Shown here: piece by piece, positions 38,341 to 47,509 of the stretch
Position numbering within the stretch: position 1 is the stretch's first letter
Layout: every line of letters starts with the position of its first letter
Assembly: GCF_000176155.1 (NCBI RefSeq)
Contig: NZ_ACZO01000004.1
Coordinates: 62,001 to 126,000 of the forward strand
Length of the DNA stretch: 64,000 nucleotides
Reading direction: 5' to 3'
Origin: Vibrio metschnikovii CIP 69.14
GTDB lineage: Bacteria > Pseudomonadota > Gammaproteobacteria > Enterobacterales > Vibrionaceae
The notes under the pieces: generated by a model
Told to the model about the DNA's origin: nothing
Databases searched by the model: none
The model's input: the letters and a program-made list of their open reading frames with translations, nothing else
Made by a program: the position numbers and the translations under genes

Positions 38341-40059
38341 ATGCAATTACTCACTAACCACATTGGTTATGAAGCGCTAGGACCTAAACAGGCCGTATTA
38401 TTGACCTATCAATCGGCTTTTTACGTTGAAGAGGCTCGCTTGGTGTGTGCGCATACACATCAAACGATGGCTCGTATTGCGATTGAATTTGGTGGCCAAG
38501 TGGATGGTTGGCATCAAGGTCATTTTCATCGTCTCGATTTTTCGGCCATCACGCAAATGGGTCAATTCTATCTTTGTGTCGATAACGCACGCTCAGCCAC
38601 CTTTAGTATTCAATCTGGGCTACTAATGCAGCGTACCTTTTCGGATGTACTGCATTATTTTAAATCACAACGCTGTGCTGGCGTATTCGATAGACAAGAT
38701 AAGCAAGTACCACTGCTGGGCACTTCACTCACTGCCGATGTGCACGGCGGTTGGTACGATGCTTCTGGTGACGTCAGTAAATATTTTAGTCACCTTTCTT
38801 ACGCTAACTATTTGAACCCACAACAAACACCTATGGTGGTATGGAATATGCTCAAAGGGTTAGCGCTTGTAAACCATCACTCGGGTTTTGCTGATTTCTC
38901 TCGCACTCGTCTCATGGAAGAGGCGTTGTTTGGTGCTGATTTTCTCGTTCGTATGCAAAACGCCGAGGGTTTTTTTTATGTCACGGTATTTGACAAGTGG
39001 AGTAAAGATCCCAAACAACGCGAAATTTGTAGCTATGCCACTCAACAAGGGCACAAATCAGAAGATTATCAAGCTGGCTTTCGTCAAGGTGCAGGAGTGG
39101 CGATTGCCGCACTAGCCGCCGCCGCTCGCCAACCCGAGCACGGTGAGTTTACTCAACAGCAGTATCTAGAGGCAGCTCAGCGGGGTTATCAACATTTACT
39201 CACCGCCAATCTCGCTTATCTAGATGATCAGCAAGAAAATATTATTGATGAATATTGCGCCCTATTAGCCAGTTGTGAGCTCTATCAAAGCACTCAGCAA
39301 GCCTACTATTTACTCGAAGCTCGCCAATGGGCTCAGCGTTTATCTGCTCGACAAATGAGTGATGAACAGCATAACCATTTTTGGTCAGCCAATCAGGACG
39401 GTTCGCGCCCTTATTATCACGGTGTTGAAGCTGGTTTTCCTGTGATTGCACTGTGTGAATATCTGGCAATTGAGCCTGAACTGACCCAGCGCGAAGCTGT
39501 GCAGCAGGTGGTGACTCAAGCCTGTCAATTTGAACTGGCCATTACGTCACAAGTACACAATCCTTTCGGTTACCCACGACAATACGTATGTGACACTAAA
39601 GGCGTAAAACGCAGCGCTTTTTTCATGGCTCACGACAACGAAACTGGTTACTGGTGGCAAGGGGAAAATGCTCGGCTCGCTTCATTAGCCAGTATGGCTT
39701 ACTTAGTACAGCCTTATCTTACCGATAACCGCCTGAGTCAGTCATTACTTGCACTAGCCCACAATTCACTGAATTGGATTTTGGGGCTTAATCCTTATGA
39801 CCTCTGCATGCTCGATGGTCATGGCCATCATAATCCCGATTATTTACCAGATTTAGGCTTTTTTAATGCTAAGGGCGGGATCTGCAATGGGATTACCGCA
39901 GGATTTGATGATGAGCAAGATATCGCCTTTAACCCTGAACCACAAAAAGACGATTTGTTACAAAACTGGCGCTGGGCGGAGCAATGGATGCCTCATGCCG
40001 CTTGGTATTTGTTAGCAATGACCACTCAGTTTGCTCACTTTACCTCCGTAGGAGAATAA
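38341..40059 (+). CDS. GH9 family cytoplasmic exo-glucosaminidase/glucosidase
   Basis: A 572-residue enzyme without signal peptide. Residues 1-100 resemble the Ig-like domain preceding GH9 catalytic modules (LTNHIGYEALGPKQAVLL). The catalytic (alpha/alpha)6 barrel carries HGGWYDASGDVSKYF (catalytic base region) and C-terminal WRWAEQWMPHAAW with the acid Glu. Vibrio orthologues in this operon, annotated as endoglucanase-related, act on the non-reducing end of GlcN-containing or beta-glucosidic disaccharides. The cytoplasmic location fits processing of imported chitin or chitosan oligosaccharides. Confidence 0.9.
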   Translation: MQLLTNHIGYEALGPKQAVLLTYQSAFYVEEARLVCAHTHQTMARIAIEFGGQVDGWHQGHFHRLDFSAITQMGQFYLCVDNARSATFSIQSGLLMQRTFSDVLHYFKSQRCAGVFDRQDKQVPLLGTSLTADVHGGWYDASGDVSKYFSHLSYANYLNPQQTPMVVWNMLKGLALVNHHSGFADFSRTRLMEEALFGADFLVRMQNAEGFFYVTVFDKWSKDPKQREICSYATQQGHKSEDYQAGFRQGAGVAIAALAAAARQPEHGEFTQQQYLEAAQRGYQHLLTANLAYLDDQQENIIDEYCALLASCELYQSTQQAYYLLEARQWAQRLSARQMSDEQHNHFWSANQDGSRPYYHGVEAGFPVIALCEYLAIEPELTQREAVQQVVTQACQFELAITSQVHNPFGYPRQYVCDTKGVKRSAFFMAHDNETGYWWQGENARLASLASMAYLVQPYLTDNRLSQSLLALAHNSLNWILGLNPYDLCMLDGHGHHNPDYLPDLGFFNAKGGICNGITAGFDDEQDIAFNPEPQKDDLLQNWRWAEQWMPHAAWYLLAMTTQFAHFTSVGE

Positions 40060-40061
40060 CC

Positions 40062-40118
40062 ATGAGTCCGCATTTAACTCACTTCCTCAACGTCAATGGC
40101 AGTAAGGATAGAGTATGA
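40062..40118 (+). other. 18-codon mini-ORF in the GH9-GH20 junction
   Basis: GGAG (40051-40054) lies seven bases before an ATG at 40062, and the frame runs 18 codons to a TGA that overlaps the GH20 start (ATGA at 40115-40118). It sits exactly where other Vibrio carry a glucosamine kinase gene, so it may be what remains after a deletion or a coupling leader. The peptide has no recognisable features. Confidence 0.4.
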
Positions 40119-42046
40119 ATTATCGAATGGATTTTGCTGTGCTGAGCGAACAAGCTAGCCATTGCCGTTTTGGCTTAACCTTGCATAATCTAAGCGATCA
40201 GCCCCTGACTGACTGGCGCTTACACTTTGTGATTGAGCGTTATATTGACCCCAATTCTCTCACTCAAGGTCAGCTACAGCAAACAGGGAGCTTTTGCACC
40301 ATCGAGCCTAATTGCCAGATTTTAGCTGCCAATAGCCACTTTTACTGTGAATTTAGCATAAAAACCGCACCATTCCATTTTTATACCGACGGTATTAAAG
40401 AGGCTTTTATCGAATGGTCAAGTGCCAATACTATTCATCGCCAAGCCGTTACCGTCACGCCCATCGCTCTGCTGTCTAGCCATAAACGGCGCAGTGTTGT
40501 CGATGTGGTTGAACGCGCAGAGCTGTGTTTAATTCCCTACCCTAATCAGCTGCAGCGACTCGATGGCAAACTCTCTTTACCTCGCCAAAGTGGATTCGCA
40601 ATACAAACGGAAAAAGCTCATCACGCCAGTCAGTGGTTTCAGCAGCAGCTGATGGCGTTATACGCTTTCCCTATTGACGAGCAAGCGGAAGCCACGCCGA
40701 TCCTTTATTGTCTTAAACCGACACTTGATGCACAAAGTTATCAATTAGAGATCAACCAACAAGCCATTCGCGTCTTCGCCAATAGCGAAACTGGCTTTAT
40801 GTATGCCAGCGCTACGCTATTACAGCTCGCGCAACACAATGATCCGGTTCTCGATTTTCCCTGCCTAACCATTAGTGATGCTCCGCGCTTTGACTACCGA
40901 GGCATGATGCTCGATTGCGCGCGACATTTTCACCCATTAGAGACGGTTAAACGCTTAATCAATCAACTGGCCTACTACAAATTCAATACTTTTCATTGGC
41001 ATTTAACCGATGACGAAGGCTGGCGGATTGAAATTAAATCGCTGCCGCAACTAACGGACATTGGCGCATGGCGCGGTGTTGATGAGGAACTAGAGCCCCA
41101 GTACAGCACGCTCACGGAACGTCATGGGGGATTTTATCGTCAACACGAAATCAAAGAGGTGATTGCCTATGCCGCTGAGCGTGGGATCACGGTCATCCCA
41201 GAAATCGATATTCCCGGTCACAGCCGCGCGGCCATCAAGTCACTCCCAGAGTGGTTAATCGATAGTGAGGATCCCTCTGCTTATCGCAGTATTCAATATT
41301 ATACCGATAACGTGCTCTCTCCCGCTCTGCCCGGCACCTATCAGTTTATTGATCGGGTTTTAGAAGAAGTCGCGGCCCTGTTTCCAAGCCCATGGGTTCA
41401 CATCGGTGGCGATGAAGTCCCTGAGGGTGTCTGGCTCAATAGCCCTAAGTGCCAAGCGTTAATGGCAGAGCATGGTTATACCAGTAGCCATGAATTACAA
41501 GGTCATCTGCTGCGTTATGCTGAGCAAAAACTCAAGTCACTGGGTAAACGCATGGTCGGATGGGAAGAGGCGCACCATGGCAATAAAGTCAGCAAAGATA
41601 CCGTGATCTACTCTTGGTTATCCGAAAAAGCCGCTTTGCACTGCGCCAAGCAAGGCTTTGATGTGATCTTACAACCGGGACAATTTACCTACTTAGACAT
41701 CGTACAAGATTACGCGCCAGAAGAACCTGGTGTTGATTGGGCAGGAGTGACACCGCTAGAACGCGCTTATGGCTATGAGCCATTAGCTGAAGTCGCCGAT
41801 AACGATCCGCTGCGTAAACGTATTCTCGGTATTCAATGCGCCCTATGGTGCGAACGAATCAATAACCAATCACGTCTCGATTATATGATTTATCCACGCT
41901 TAACCGCTCTCGCCGAAGCTGGCTGGACCAAAAAACAGCATCGTGATTGGTCCCGTTATTTGACACGTTTAAAAGGTCATCTGCCGCTACTTGAGCAGCA
42001 AGGTATTCACTATCGCAATCCATGGCAAGCAAAGCAGCAGAACTAA
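40115..42046 (+). CDS. GH20 beta-N-acetylhexosaminidase
   Basis: A 643-residue intracellular hexosaminidase without signal peptide. The N-terminal carbohydrate-binding-like and GH20b domains (about 1-240) precede the TIM barrel beginning FDYRGMMLDCARHFHPLETV. The catalytic Asp-Glu pair is in VHIGGDEVPEG, with WHLTDDEGWRIEI and WCERINNQSRLDYM lining the pocket. It removes terminal GlcNAc from imported oligosaccharides longer than the disaccharide. AAGGA before the ATG supports the start. Confidence 0.94.
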   Translation: MNYRMDFAVLSEQASHCRFGLTLHNLSDQPLTDWRLHFVIERYIDPNSLTQGQLQQTGSFCTIEPNCQILAANSHFYCEFSIKTAPFHFYTDGIKEAFIEWSSANTIHRQAVTVTPIALLSSHKRRSVVDVVERAELCLIPYPNQLQRLDGKLSLPRQSGFAIQTEKAHHASQWFQQQLMALYAFPIDEQAEATPILYCLKPTLDAQSYQLEINQQAIRVFANSETGFMYASATLLQLAQHNDPVLDFPCLTISDAPRFDYRGMMLDCARHFHPLETVKRLINQLAYYKFNTFHWHLTDDEGWRIEIKSLPQLTDIGAWRGVDEELEPQYSTLTERHGGFYRQHEIKEVIAYAAERGITVIPEIDIPGHSRAAIKSLPEWLIDSEDPSAYRSIQYYTDNVLSPALPGTYQFIDRVLEEVAALFPSPWVHIGGDEVPEGVWLNSPKCQALMAEHGYTSSHELQGHLLRYAEQKLKSLGKRMVGWEEAHHGNKVSKDTVIYSWLSEKAALHCAKQGFDVILQPGQFTYLDIVQDYAPEEPGVDWAGVTPLERAYGYEPLAEVADNDPLRKRILGIQCALWCERINNQSRLDYMIYPRLTALAEAGWTKKQHRDWSRYLTRLKGHLPLLEQQGIHYRNPWQAKQQN

Positions 42047-42107
42047 ACCCACTTAACTATTTATTTTTTATCTGCCCCATTGAGCAGTGTTTGAAAAGGA
42101 AAACATC

Positions 42108-44513
42108 ATGAAATACGGCTATTTCGATAATGAAAATCGCGAATACGTCATTACTCGCCCCGATGCTCCGGCCCCGTGGACCAATTACCTTGGCACAGAA
42201 AAATTCTGCAGTGTGATTTCACATAACGCTGGCGGATACGCTTTCTATCATTCTCCTGAGTACAATCGTGTCACTAAGTTTCGACCGAACTTTACTCAAG
42301 ATCGTCCCGGTCATTATGTTTATTTACGTGATGATACCAGTGGTGATTTTTGGTCTATTTCTTGGCAGCCGGTGGCGAAAAGCCTTGCCCAAGCCAAATA
42401 TGAAGTTCGCCATGGTCTGTCTTACTCAATCTTTAAATGCGAATACCAAGGTATCGTCGCCAGCAAAACGCTGTTTGTACCCAAAGGAGAAGATGCTGAG
42501 CTGTGGGATGTGGTGATTGAAAACACGTCCAATGAGACTCGTACCATCAGTGCTTTCAACTACGTTGAATTTTCCTTTAGCCATATTAAATCTGATAACC
42601 AAAACCATCAGATGTCACTTTATTCTGCTGGTACTGAATATAAAGAAGGGGTGATTGAATACGATCTGTATTACAACACTGATGATTTCTTAGGTTTTTA
42701 TTATCTCACCGCGACCTTCGATGCCGACAGCTACGACGGTCAACGAGACCAATTCCTCGGCATGTACCGTGATGAAGCCAACCCAATTGCGGTAGAGCAA
42801 GGTCGATGCTCAAACAGCGCACAAACTTGCTATAACCATTGTGGTGCGCTGCATAAACAATTTGTCCTCCAACCCGGAGAAAAAGTCCGTTTTGCTGTGG
42901 TATTAGGGGTCGGGAAAGGTAACGGCGCAAGACTACGTGAAAAATATAAAGATCCGCAACAGGTTGATCAAGCATTGGCAGGGATAAAAGCCCATTGGGA
43001 TGAACGCTGCGCTAAGTTTCAAGTCAAATCCCCTAATCCAGGCTTGGATACCATGATTAACACTTGGACGCTCTACCAAGCGGAAACCTGCGTAGTCTGG
43101 TCACGCTTTGCCTCTTTCATCGAAGTGGGTGGGCGTACTGGGCTTGGTTATCGTGATACCGCGCAAGATGCCATTTCAGTTCCTCATACTAACCCTGAAA
43201 TGACCCGTAAACGCTTAGTTGATCTGCTGCGTGGTCAAGTGCAAGCGGGCTACGGTTTACACCTTTTTGATCCAGACTGGTTTGATCCAGAAAAAGCCAA
43301 TGTCAAACCATCAAAATCGCCGACCGTCGTTCCAACGCCTTCTGATGACGATAAGATCCACGGTATCAAAGACACTTGCTCTGACGATCACCTATGGATT
43401 GTACCGACCATCTTAAATTACGTGAAAGAGACTGGCGATATGGCCTTTATCGATCAAGTCATTCCTTATGCCGATGGCGGTGATGCCACCGTGTACCAGC
43501 ATATGATGTCAGCACTCGATTTCTCCGCCGAATACGTGGGTCAAACCGGAATTTGTAAAGGTCTACGCGCCGACTGGAACGACTGTCTAAATCTAGGTGG
43601 CGGTGAGTCAGCGATGGTGTCTTTTCTTCACTTCTGGGCACTAGAAGCATTCCTCGAACTGTCTCGATTCCGTCACGATGAAGCGGCCACCGATAAATAC
43701 CAAGCCATGGCTAACGGGGTGCGCGCCGCGTGTGAAACCCATTTATGGGATGAACAAGGTCAATGGTACATTCGCGGCCTGACTAAAGATGGCGATAAGA
43801 TTGGCACTTTTGACCAAGTGGAAGGCAAAGTGCATCTGGAATCCAATTCACTGGCTGTGCTGTCTGGTGCGGTGAGTCACGAACGTGGCATCAAAGCCAT
43901 GGATGCAGTGTATGAATATCTATTCTCTCAATATGGCTTACATCTCAATGCGCCCTCATTTGCTACCCCGAACGATGATATTGGTTTTGTGACTCGTGTT
44001 TACCAAGGGGTAAAAGAAAATGGCGCGATTTTCTCTCACCCTAACCCTTGGGCCTGGGTGGCTGAAGCAAAACTCGGCCGTGGCGATCGAGCGATGGAAT
44101 TGTACGATGCGCTGAATCCTTATAATCAAAACGATCATATCGAAACTCGTATCGCTGAGCCCTACTCCTATGTGCAGTTCATCATGGGTCGCGATCATAA
44201 AGATCATGGCCGAGCCAACCATCCTTGGCTGACTGGTACTTCTGGTTGGGCTTACTACGCCACCACCAACTTTATGTTGGGGATTCGCACTGGCTTTGAG
44301 GGCTTAGACGTCGATCCTTGTATCCCAACCTCATGGCCTGGTTTTGAAGTCACCCGTCAATGGCGCGATGCGACCTATCAGATCAAGGTGGAAAACCCTG
44401 ATCACGTCTCTAAAGGTGTGAAATCGATCACTTTGAACGGTCAAGCAATTGAAGGGGCGATTCCGGTGCAAACAGCAGGCTCAGTCAATCAAGTCATCGT
44501 CACTATGGGCTAA
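42108..44513 (+). CDS. chbP: N,N'-diacetylchitobiose phosphorylase (GH94)
   Basis: An 801-residue enzyme that splits (GlcNAc)2 with phosphate into GlcNAc-1-P and GlcNAc, saving one ATP. The start MKYGYFDNENREYVITRPDA with AAAAGGA upstream gives the same length as the characterised V. proteolyticus enzyme. The catalytic acid corresponds to D492 in DWNDCLNLGGGES. GH94 hallmarks GGRTGLGYRDTAQD and TGTSGWAYYATTNFMLG are present. Its product feeds the downstream mutase. It is cytoplasmic. Confidence 0.97.
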   Translation: MKYGYFDNENREYVITRPDAPAPWTNYLGTEKFCSVISHNAGGYAFYHSPEYNRVTKFRPNFTQDRPGHYVYLRDDTSGDFWSISWQPVAKSLAQAKYEVRHGLSYSIFKCEYQGIVASKTLFVPKGEDAELWDVVIENTSNETRTISAFNYVEFSFSHIKSDNQNHQMSLYSAGTEYKEGVIEYDLYYNTDDFLGFYYLTATFDADSYDGQRDQFLGMYRDEANPIAVEQGRCSNSAQTCYNHCGALHKQFVLQPGEKVRFAVVLGVGKGNGARLREKYKDPQQVDQALAGIKAHWDERCAKFQVKSPNPGLDTMINTWTLYQAETCVVWSRFASFIEVGGRTGLGYRDTAQDAISVPHTNPEMTRKRLVDLLRGQVQAGYGLHLFDPDWFDPEKANVKPSKSPTVVPTPSDDDKIHGIKDTCSDDHLWIVPTILNYVKETGDMAFIDQVIPYADGGDATVYQHMMSALDFSAEYVGQTGICKGLRADWNDCLNLGGGESAMVSFLHFWALEAFLELSRFRHDEAATDKYQAMANGVRAACETHLWDEQGQWYIRGLTKDGDKIGTFDQVEGKVHLESNSLAVLSGAVSHERGIKAMDAVYEYLFSQYGLHLNAPSFATPNDDIGFVTRVYQGVKENGAIFSHPNPWAWVAEAKLGRGDRAMELYDALNPYNQNDHIETRIAEPYSYVQFIMGRDHKDHGRANHPWLTGTSGWAYYATTNFMLGIRTGFEGLDVDPCIPTSWPGFEVTRQWRDATYQIKVENPDHVSKGVKSITLNGQAIEGAIPVQTAGSVNQVIVTMG

Positions 44514-44538
44514 GTCGTCCCTATGGACTAAACAGCTT

Positions 44539-44558
44539 GGGGCGTATTTTTGCGCCCC
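44539..44558 (+). other. GC hairpin before the mutase gene
   Basis: GGGGCG (44539-44544) pairs with CGCCCC (44553-44558) around TATTTTTG, directly before the AAGGAGAG Shine-Dalgarno at 44562-44569. No U-run follows on the plus strand. It could tune translation of the mutase or delimit mRNA decay. Confidence 0.5.
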
Positions 44559-44573
44559 TCTAAGGAGAGAAGC

Positions 44574-45986
44574 ATGATTCAATTTGGTACCGGAGGCTGG
44601 CGAGCCTTCATTGGTGAAGAGTTTACCAAAGATAATGTACGCATCGTCGCACAAGCACTAGCCAATATCATTCAGCAAGAACAGGTCGCAGAGCAAGGCT
44701 TTGTGATTGGCTATGATCGCCGCTTTTTATCCGATAAGGCCGGGCGTTGGTTTGCAGAAGTCCTTGCGGGCAATGGCATCGTGGTCAGTTTTATTAATAA
44801 ATTTGTCCCCACGCCTGTGGTGATGTTTCAAGCAAAAGTTATGGACTGTGCTTACTCTGCCTGCATTACCGCTTCGCATAATCCGGCCGATTATAATGGC
44901 ATTAAAGTGTTTATCCGCGGTGGACGTGACGCAGATGAAATTATTACTAAAAAAATTGAACAACAGACAGCAAGGTTGACGCTTAGCGACATTCGATCGC
45001 TCGATTTTGAACAAGCTATCGCGGAACAGCTTATCATCAACATTAACCCGATGAATGACTTTGTTGATTCGATCATTAACTTGATTGATATTGACGCGAT
45101 CCGTAAAGCGAATTTACGGGTATTGATCGATCCTATGTTTGGCGTGGCGAAAAATGCGCTACAAACGGTACTGATCAATGGCCGCTGTGATGTCGATGTG
45201 ATCAACGATGGGAAAAATCCCGATTTTGGCGGATTAATGCCATCGCCCAGTGCCGCCACCTTGTATCGCCTGCAACACCTAGTGAAAAATGAAGGTTATG
45301 ACATTGGCATTGGCACCGATGGCGATGCAGATCGACTGGGGATTATTGATGAAAAAGGCCATTTTATTCATCCCAACGAAGTGCTAATGCTGCTTTACTA
45401 TTACTTACTGGAATATAAAGGCTGGAAAGGTTCGGTAGTACGTAATATTGCCACTACGCATCTACTGGATAAAATTGCCACAGATCATGGCGAGCAATGC
45501 TTTGAAGTTCCGGTTGGCTTTAAGCATATTTCTTCACAAATGGAAGCAGCTGATGCTTTGATTGGCGGTGAAAGTTCAGGGGGGTTGACCATTCGCGGGC
45601 ATATCAAAGGTAAAGACGGCGTCTTTGCTTCTAGCTTATTGGTAGAAATGCTCAGTGTCACCGGCAAAAAACTCTCGGAATTATTGCAAGAGATTTATGG
45701 CCGCTATGGTTATGCTTACACCGCCGAAGGGGATTGTAAATTTAGTCCGCAACAAAAAGCCTCTCTGTACAATAAGCTGTATGTTGAAAAACAGCTGCCA
45801 GACTTTGATGATGAGATAGAAAAAGTCAGCTACGAAGATGGAGCGAAAGTCTATTTTTCGAACGGCGGCTGGATCATTGCCCGTTTTTCCGGCACTGAAC
45901 CTTTGCTGAGGATCTTTGCCGAGATGGCCGATAAGCCCACCGCGGAACGATTAGTCGACCAAATGAAAGCATTTTTACAACTTTAA
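44574..45986 (+). CDS. phosphohexomutase of the chitin operon (GlcNAc-1-P mutase)
   Basis: A 470-residue alpha-D-phosphohexomutase. Catalytic Ser101 is in ACITASHNPADYNG, the metal loop is GTDGDADRLG, and the C-terminal phosphate loop is FSGTEPLLRIF. The ATG at 44574 has AAGGAGAG. Its position after chitobiose phosphorylase implies conversion of GlcNAc-1-P to GlcNAc-6-P for the NagA/NagB pathway, as proposed for the V. cholerae orthologue annotated phosphoglucomutase/phosphomannomutase. It is the last gene of the operon; its stop codon lies in a hairpin stem. Confidence 0.92.
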   Translation: MIQFGTGGWRAFIGEEFTKDNVRIVAQALANIIQQEQVAEQGFVIGYDRRFLSDKAGRWFAEVLAGNGIVVSFINKFVPTPVVMFQAKVMDCAYSACITASHNPADYNGIKVFIRGGRDADEIITKKIEQQTARLTLSDIRSLDFEQAIAEQLIININPMNDFVDSIINLIDIDAIRKANLRVLIDPMFGVAKNALQTVLINGRCDVDVINDGKNPDFGGLMPSPSAATLYRLQHLVKNEGYDIGIGTDGDADRLGIIDEKGHFIHPNEVLMLLYYYLLEYKGWKGSVVRNIATTHLLDKIATDHGEQCFEVPVGFKHISSQMEAADALIGGESSGGLTIRGHIKGKDGVFASSLLVEMLSVTGKKLSELLQEIYGRYGYAYTAEGDCKFSPQQKASLYNKLYVEKQLPDFDDEIEKVSYEDGAKVYFSNGGWIIARFSGTEPLLRIFAEMADKPTAERLVDQMKAFLQL

Positions 45987-46000
45987 TCCCGATTAAAGTT
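45979..46000. terminator. hairpin containing the mutase stop codon
   Basis: AACTTTAATC-CC-GATTAAAGTT: a perfect ten-base stem whose left arm includes the TAA stop (45984-45986). There is no U-run beyond TT; it is a 3'-end stabiliser or part of a composite terminator. Confidence 0.55.
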
Positions 46001-46011
46001 CTGTAGGCTCA

Positions 46012-46066
46012 CTAGGGTGTGTTTATTTTTCGCGGTTAAATTTTGTTCGAGATAAACAGACCCTAG
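46012..46066. repeat. 55-base element with 15-base imperfect inverted repeats
   Basis: CTAGGGT-G-TGTTTAT (46012-46026) pairs with ATAAACA-G-ACCCTAG (46052-46066) with one central mismatch. The ends look like terminal inverted repeats of a tiny non-autonomous element, but no target duplication was identified. It may equally be an mRNA hairpin. Confidence 0.45.
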
Positions 46067-46078
46067 GGGTACAATATC

Positions 46079-46106
46079 GAAGTGAAAGTCATCGTACTTT
46101 CACTTC
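46079..46106. terminator. 11-bp perfect hairpin at the end of the chb operon
   Basis: GAAGTGAAAGT-CATCGT-ACTTTCACTTC, 93 bases past the mutase stop, followed by TTCC. It is a plausible transcription end for the operon, although the U-run is weak. Confidence 0.55.
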
Positions 46107-46312
46107 TTCCAATACTCGAATAAAGCGGCCAACCTAACGTCTTTATCTTCCCATCTTTTGATAAAGCTCAGACCGCTCCCCCCTTTCTTTATCATACAAT
46201 TTGTTACAATTACTCAACTCTTGATTTTATTGTTTTCTTTCAAGGCATTAAATCACATTATTGATTTTTGATATTTTCCACCATGACTAGCTATTGACCC
46301 AAAGAGTGCGAT

Positions 46313-46328
46313 TAATAATAATTATCAA
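46313..46328. promoter_or_regulatory. candidate Fur box of fbpABC
   Basis: TAATAATAATTATCAA, about 100 bases before the fbpA start, resembles the Fur consensus GATAATGATAATCATTATC. The identical 16-mer occurs upstream of the TonB receptor gene (56359-56374), which argues for a shared iron-responsive operator. Confidence 0.6.
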
Positions 46329-46427
46329 ACTTATTTATATAATAGTATCGATAACGCTTAATGCCAGCGCAGTAAGTAAAGTTAAATACCGTCGATTGTC
46401 CTACTCATTGAGATAAAAGGTTTATTC

Positions 46428-47426
46428 ATGCAAAAGAAGTTGCTCTCAACTGTCGCTTTAGTCAGTAGTTTGATTACCGCCCCCTTGCTCCACGCTCAAG
46501 ACATCACGCTTTATTCAGGCCGTGGTGAAACTCTTGTTAAACCGATCATCGAACAATTTGAAAAGCAGAGTGGCATTAAAGTTAACGTACGTTATGGTGA
46601 TACCGCTCAACTTGCGGTGTTATTGCAAGAAGAAGGCGCTCGCTCACCAGCCGATGTGTATTGGGGACAAGATGCAGGCGCGATGGGAGCACTGGCTAAC
46701 GCAGGTCTCTTAGCCACGCTACCAGAAGCGGTTTACAAACAGCTACCTGAAATTTATACCAGTAAAACGGGTCAATGGGTTGCCGCCAGTGGCCGCTCAC
46801 GCGTGATCGCTTATTCGACTGAACGCGCTTCTGCGGAAGACATTCCAGCCTCTGTGTTTGATTTAACTTCCGAAAAATACCAAGGCCGTTTTGGTCTCGC
46901 ACCAACCAACGGGGGCTTCCAGTCATTCGTTACAGCGATGCGAGTACAACATGGTGACGAGAAAACCTTGGCGTGGTTAAAGGCGATGAAAGCCAACCAG
47001 CCGAAAATTTATCGTAATAACACCACTCAAATACAAGCGATTGGCGATGGCGAAATTGATTTTGCGTTGGTCAATAACTACTACTTACCACGCTTTGTTG
47101 CCGCCAATGCGAGCTTCCCAGCTAAGCAGACTTACTTTGCCGAAGGTGACATTGGTAACTTAGTTAATGTCGCGGGTGTTGCTGTCTTAAAAAGCAGTAA
47201 AAAGCAGCCTCAAGCGATTCAATTTATTGAGTACATGTTGTCTCCTGCCGCTCAACAATACTTCACCTCAGTAGTTGGTGAATACCCAGTCACTCAGGGC
47301 ATTATTCCTAACCCTGTTTTGGGTGAGCTAGATACACTATTGCAAGCGGCACCAAGTATTGATCTCGATCAACTGGCTGATTTACAAGGTACCTTAAAAC
47401 TGTTGCGTGACGCAGGTTTGCTATAA
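46428..47426 (+). CDS. fbpA: ferric iron ABC transporter substrate-binding protein
   Basis: A 332-residue periplasmic ferric-binding protein (transferrin-like fold). The signal peptide ends at LLHAQ; the mature protein starts DITLYSGRGETLVKPI. The iron-binding tyrosine pair is in VNNYYLPRF, and YGDTAQLAVLLQEEG and PADVYWGQDAGA are family signatures. It captures Fe3+ after outer-membrane passage. A Fur-like box upstream predicts iron repression. The gene is followed by a hairpin that may raise its level over fbpBC. V. cholerae carries the same fbpABC next to the chb cluster. Confidence 0.96.
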   Translation: MQKKLLSTVALVSSLITAPLLHAQDITLYSGRGETLVKPIIEQFEKQSGIKVNVRYGDTAQLAVLLQEEGARSPADVYWGQDAGAMGALANAGLLATLPEAVYKQLPEIYTSKTGQWVAASGRSRVIAYSTERASAEDIPASVFDLTSEKYQGRFGLAPTNGGFQSFVTAMRVQHGDEKTLAWLKAMKANQPKIYRNNTTQIQAIGDGEIDFALVNNYYLPRFVAANASFPAKQTYFAEGDIGNLVNVAGVAVLKSSKKQPQAIQFIEYMLSPAAQQYFTSVVGEYPVTQGIIPNPVLGELDTLLQAAPSIDLDQLADLQGTLKLLRDAGLL

Positions 47427-47481
47427 GTTTTACGATAATTTCGTACCTTATTCATTACCCTTAATGGTAATATCTCGACCA

Positions 47482-47509
47482 CAAAGCCAGTGCGCAAGCA
47501 TTGGCTTTG
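47482..47509 (+). terminator. hairpin between fbpA and fbpB
   Basis: CAAAGCCAGTG-CGCAAG-CATTGGCTTTG, an 11-pair stem with one G-U pair, about 55 bases after fbpA. It probably attenuates or stabilises the fbpA end of the transcript. Confidence 0.55.

Larger units (their letters stand above)
45987..46427 (+). other. 441-base chb-fbp intergenic region with three hairpins
   Basis: The spacer holds three successive palindromes (45979-46000, 46012-46066, 46079-46106) at the end of the chb operon and a Fur-like box (46313-46328) in the fbpA promoter. No gene is seen. AAAGG precedes the fbpA ATG. Confidence 0.6.

Noticed and set aside
44574..45986. Calling this mutase a second GlmM
   Set aside because: It lacks the GlmM-style N-terminus, groups by motif with phosphoglucomutase/phosphomannomutase, and sits directly after chitobiose phosphorylase, which makes GlcNAc-1-P its expected substrate.
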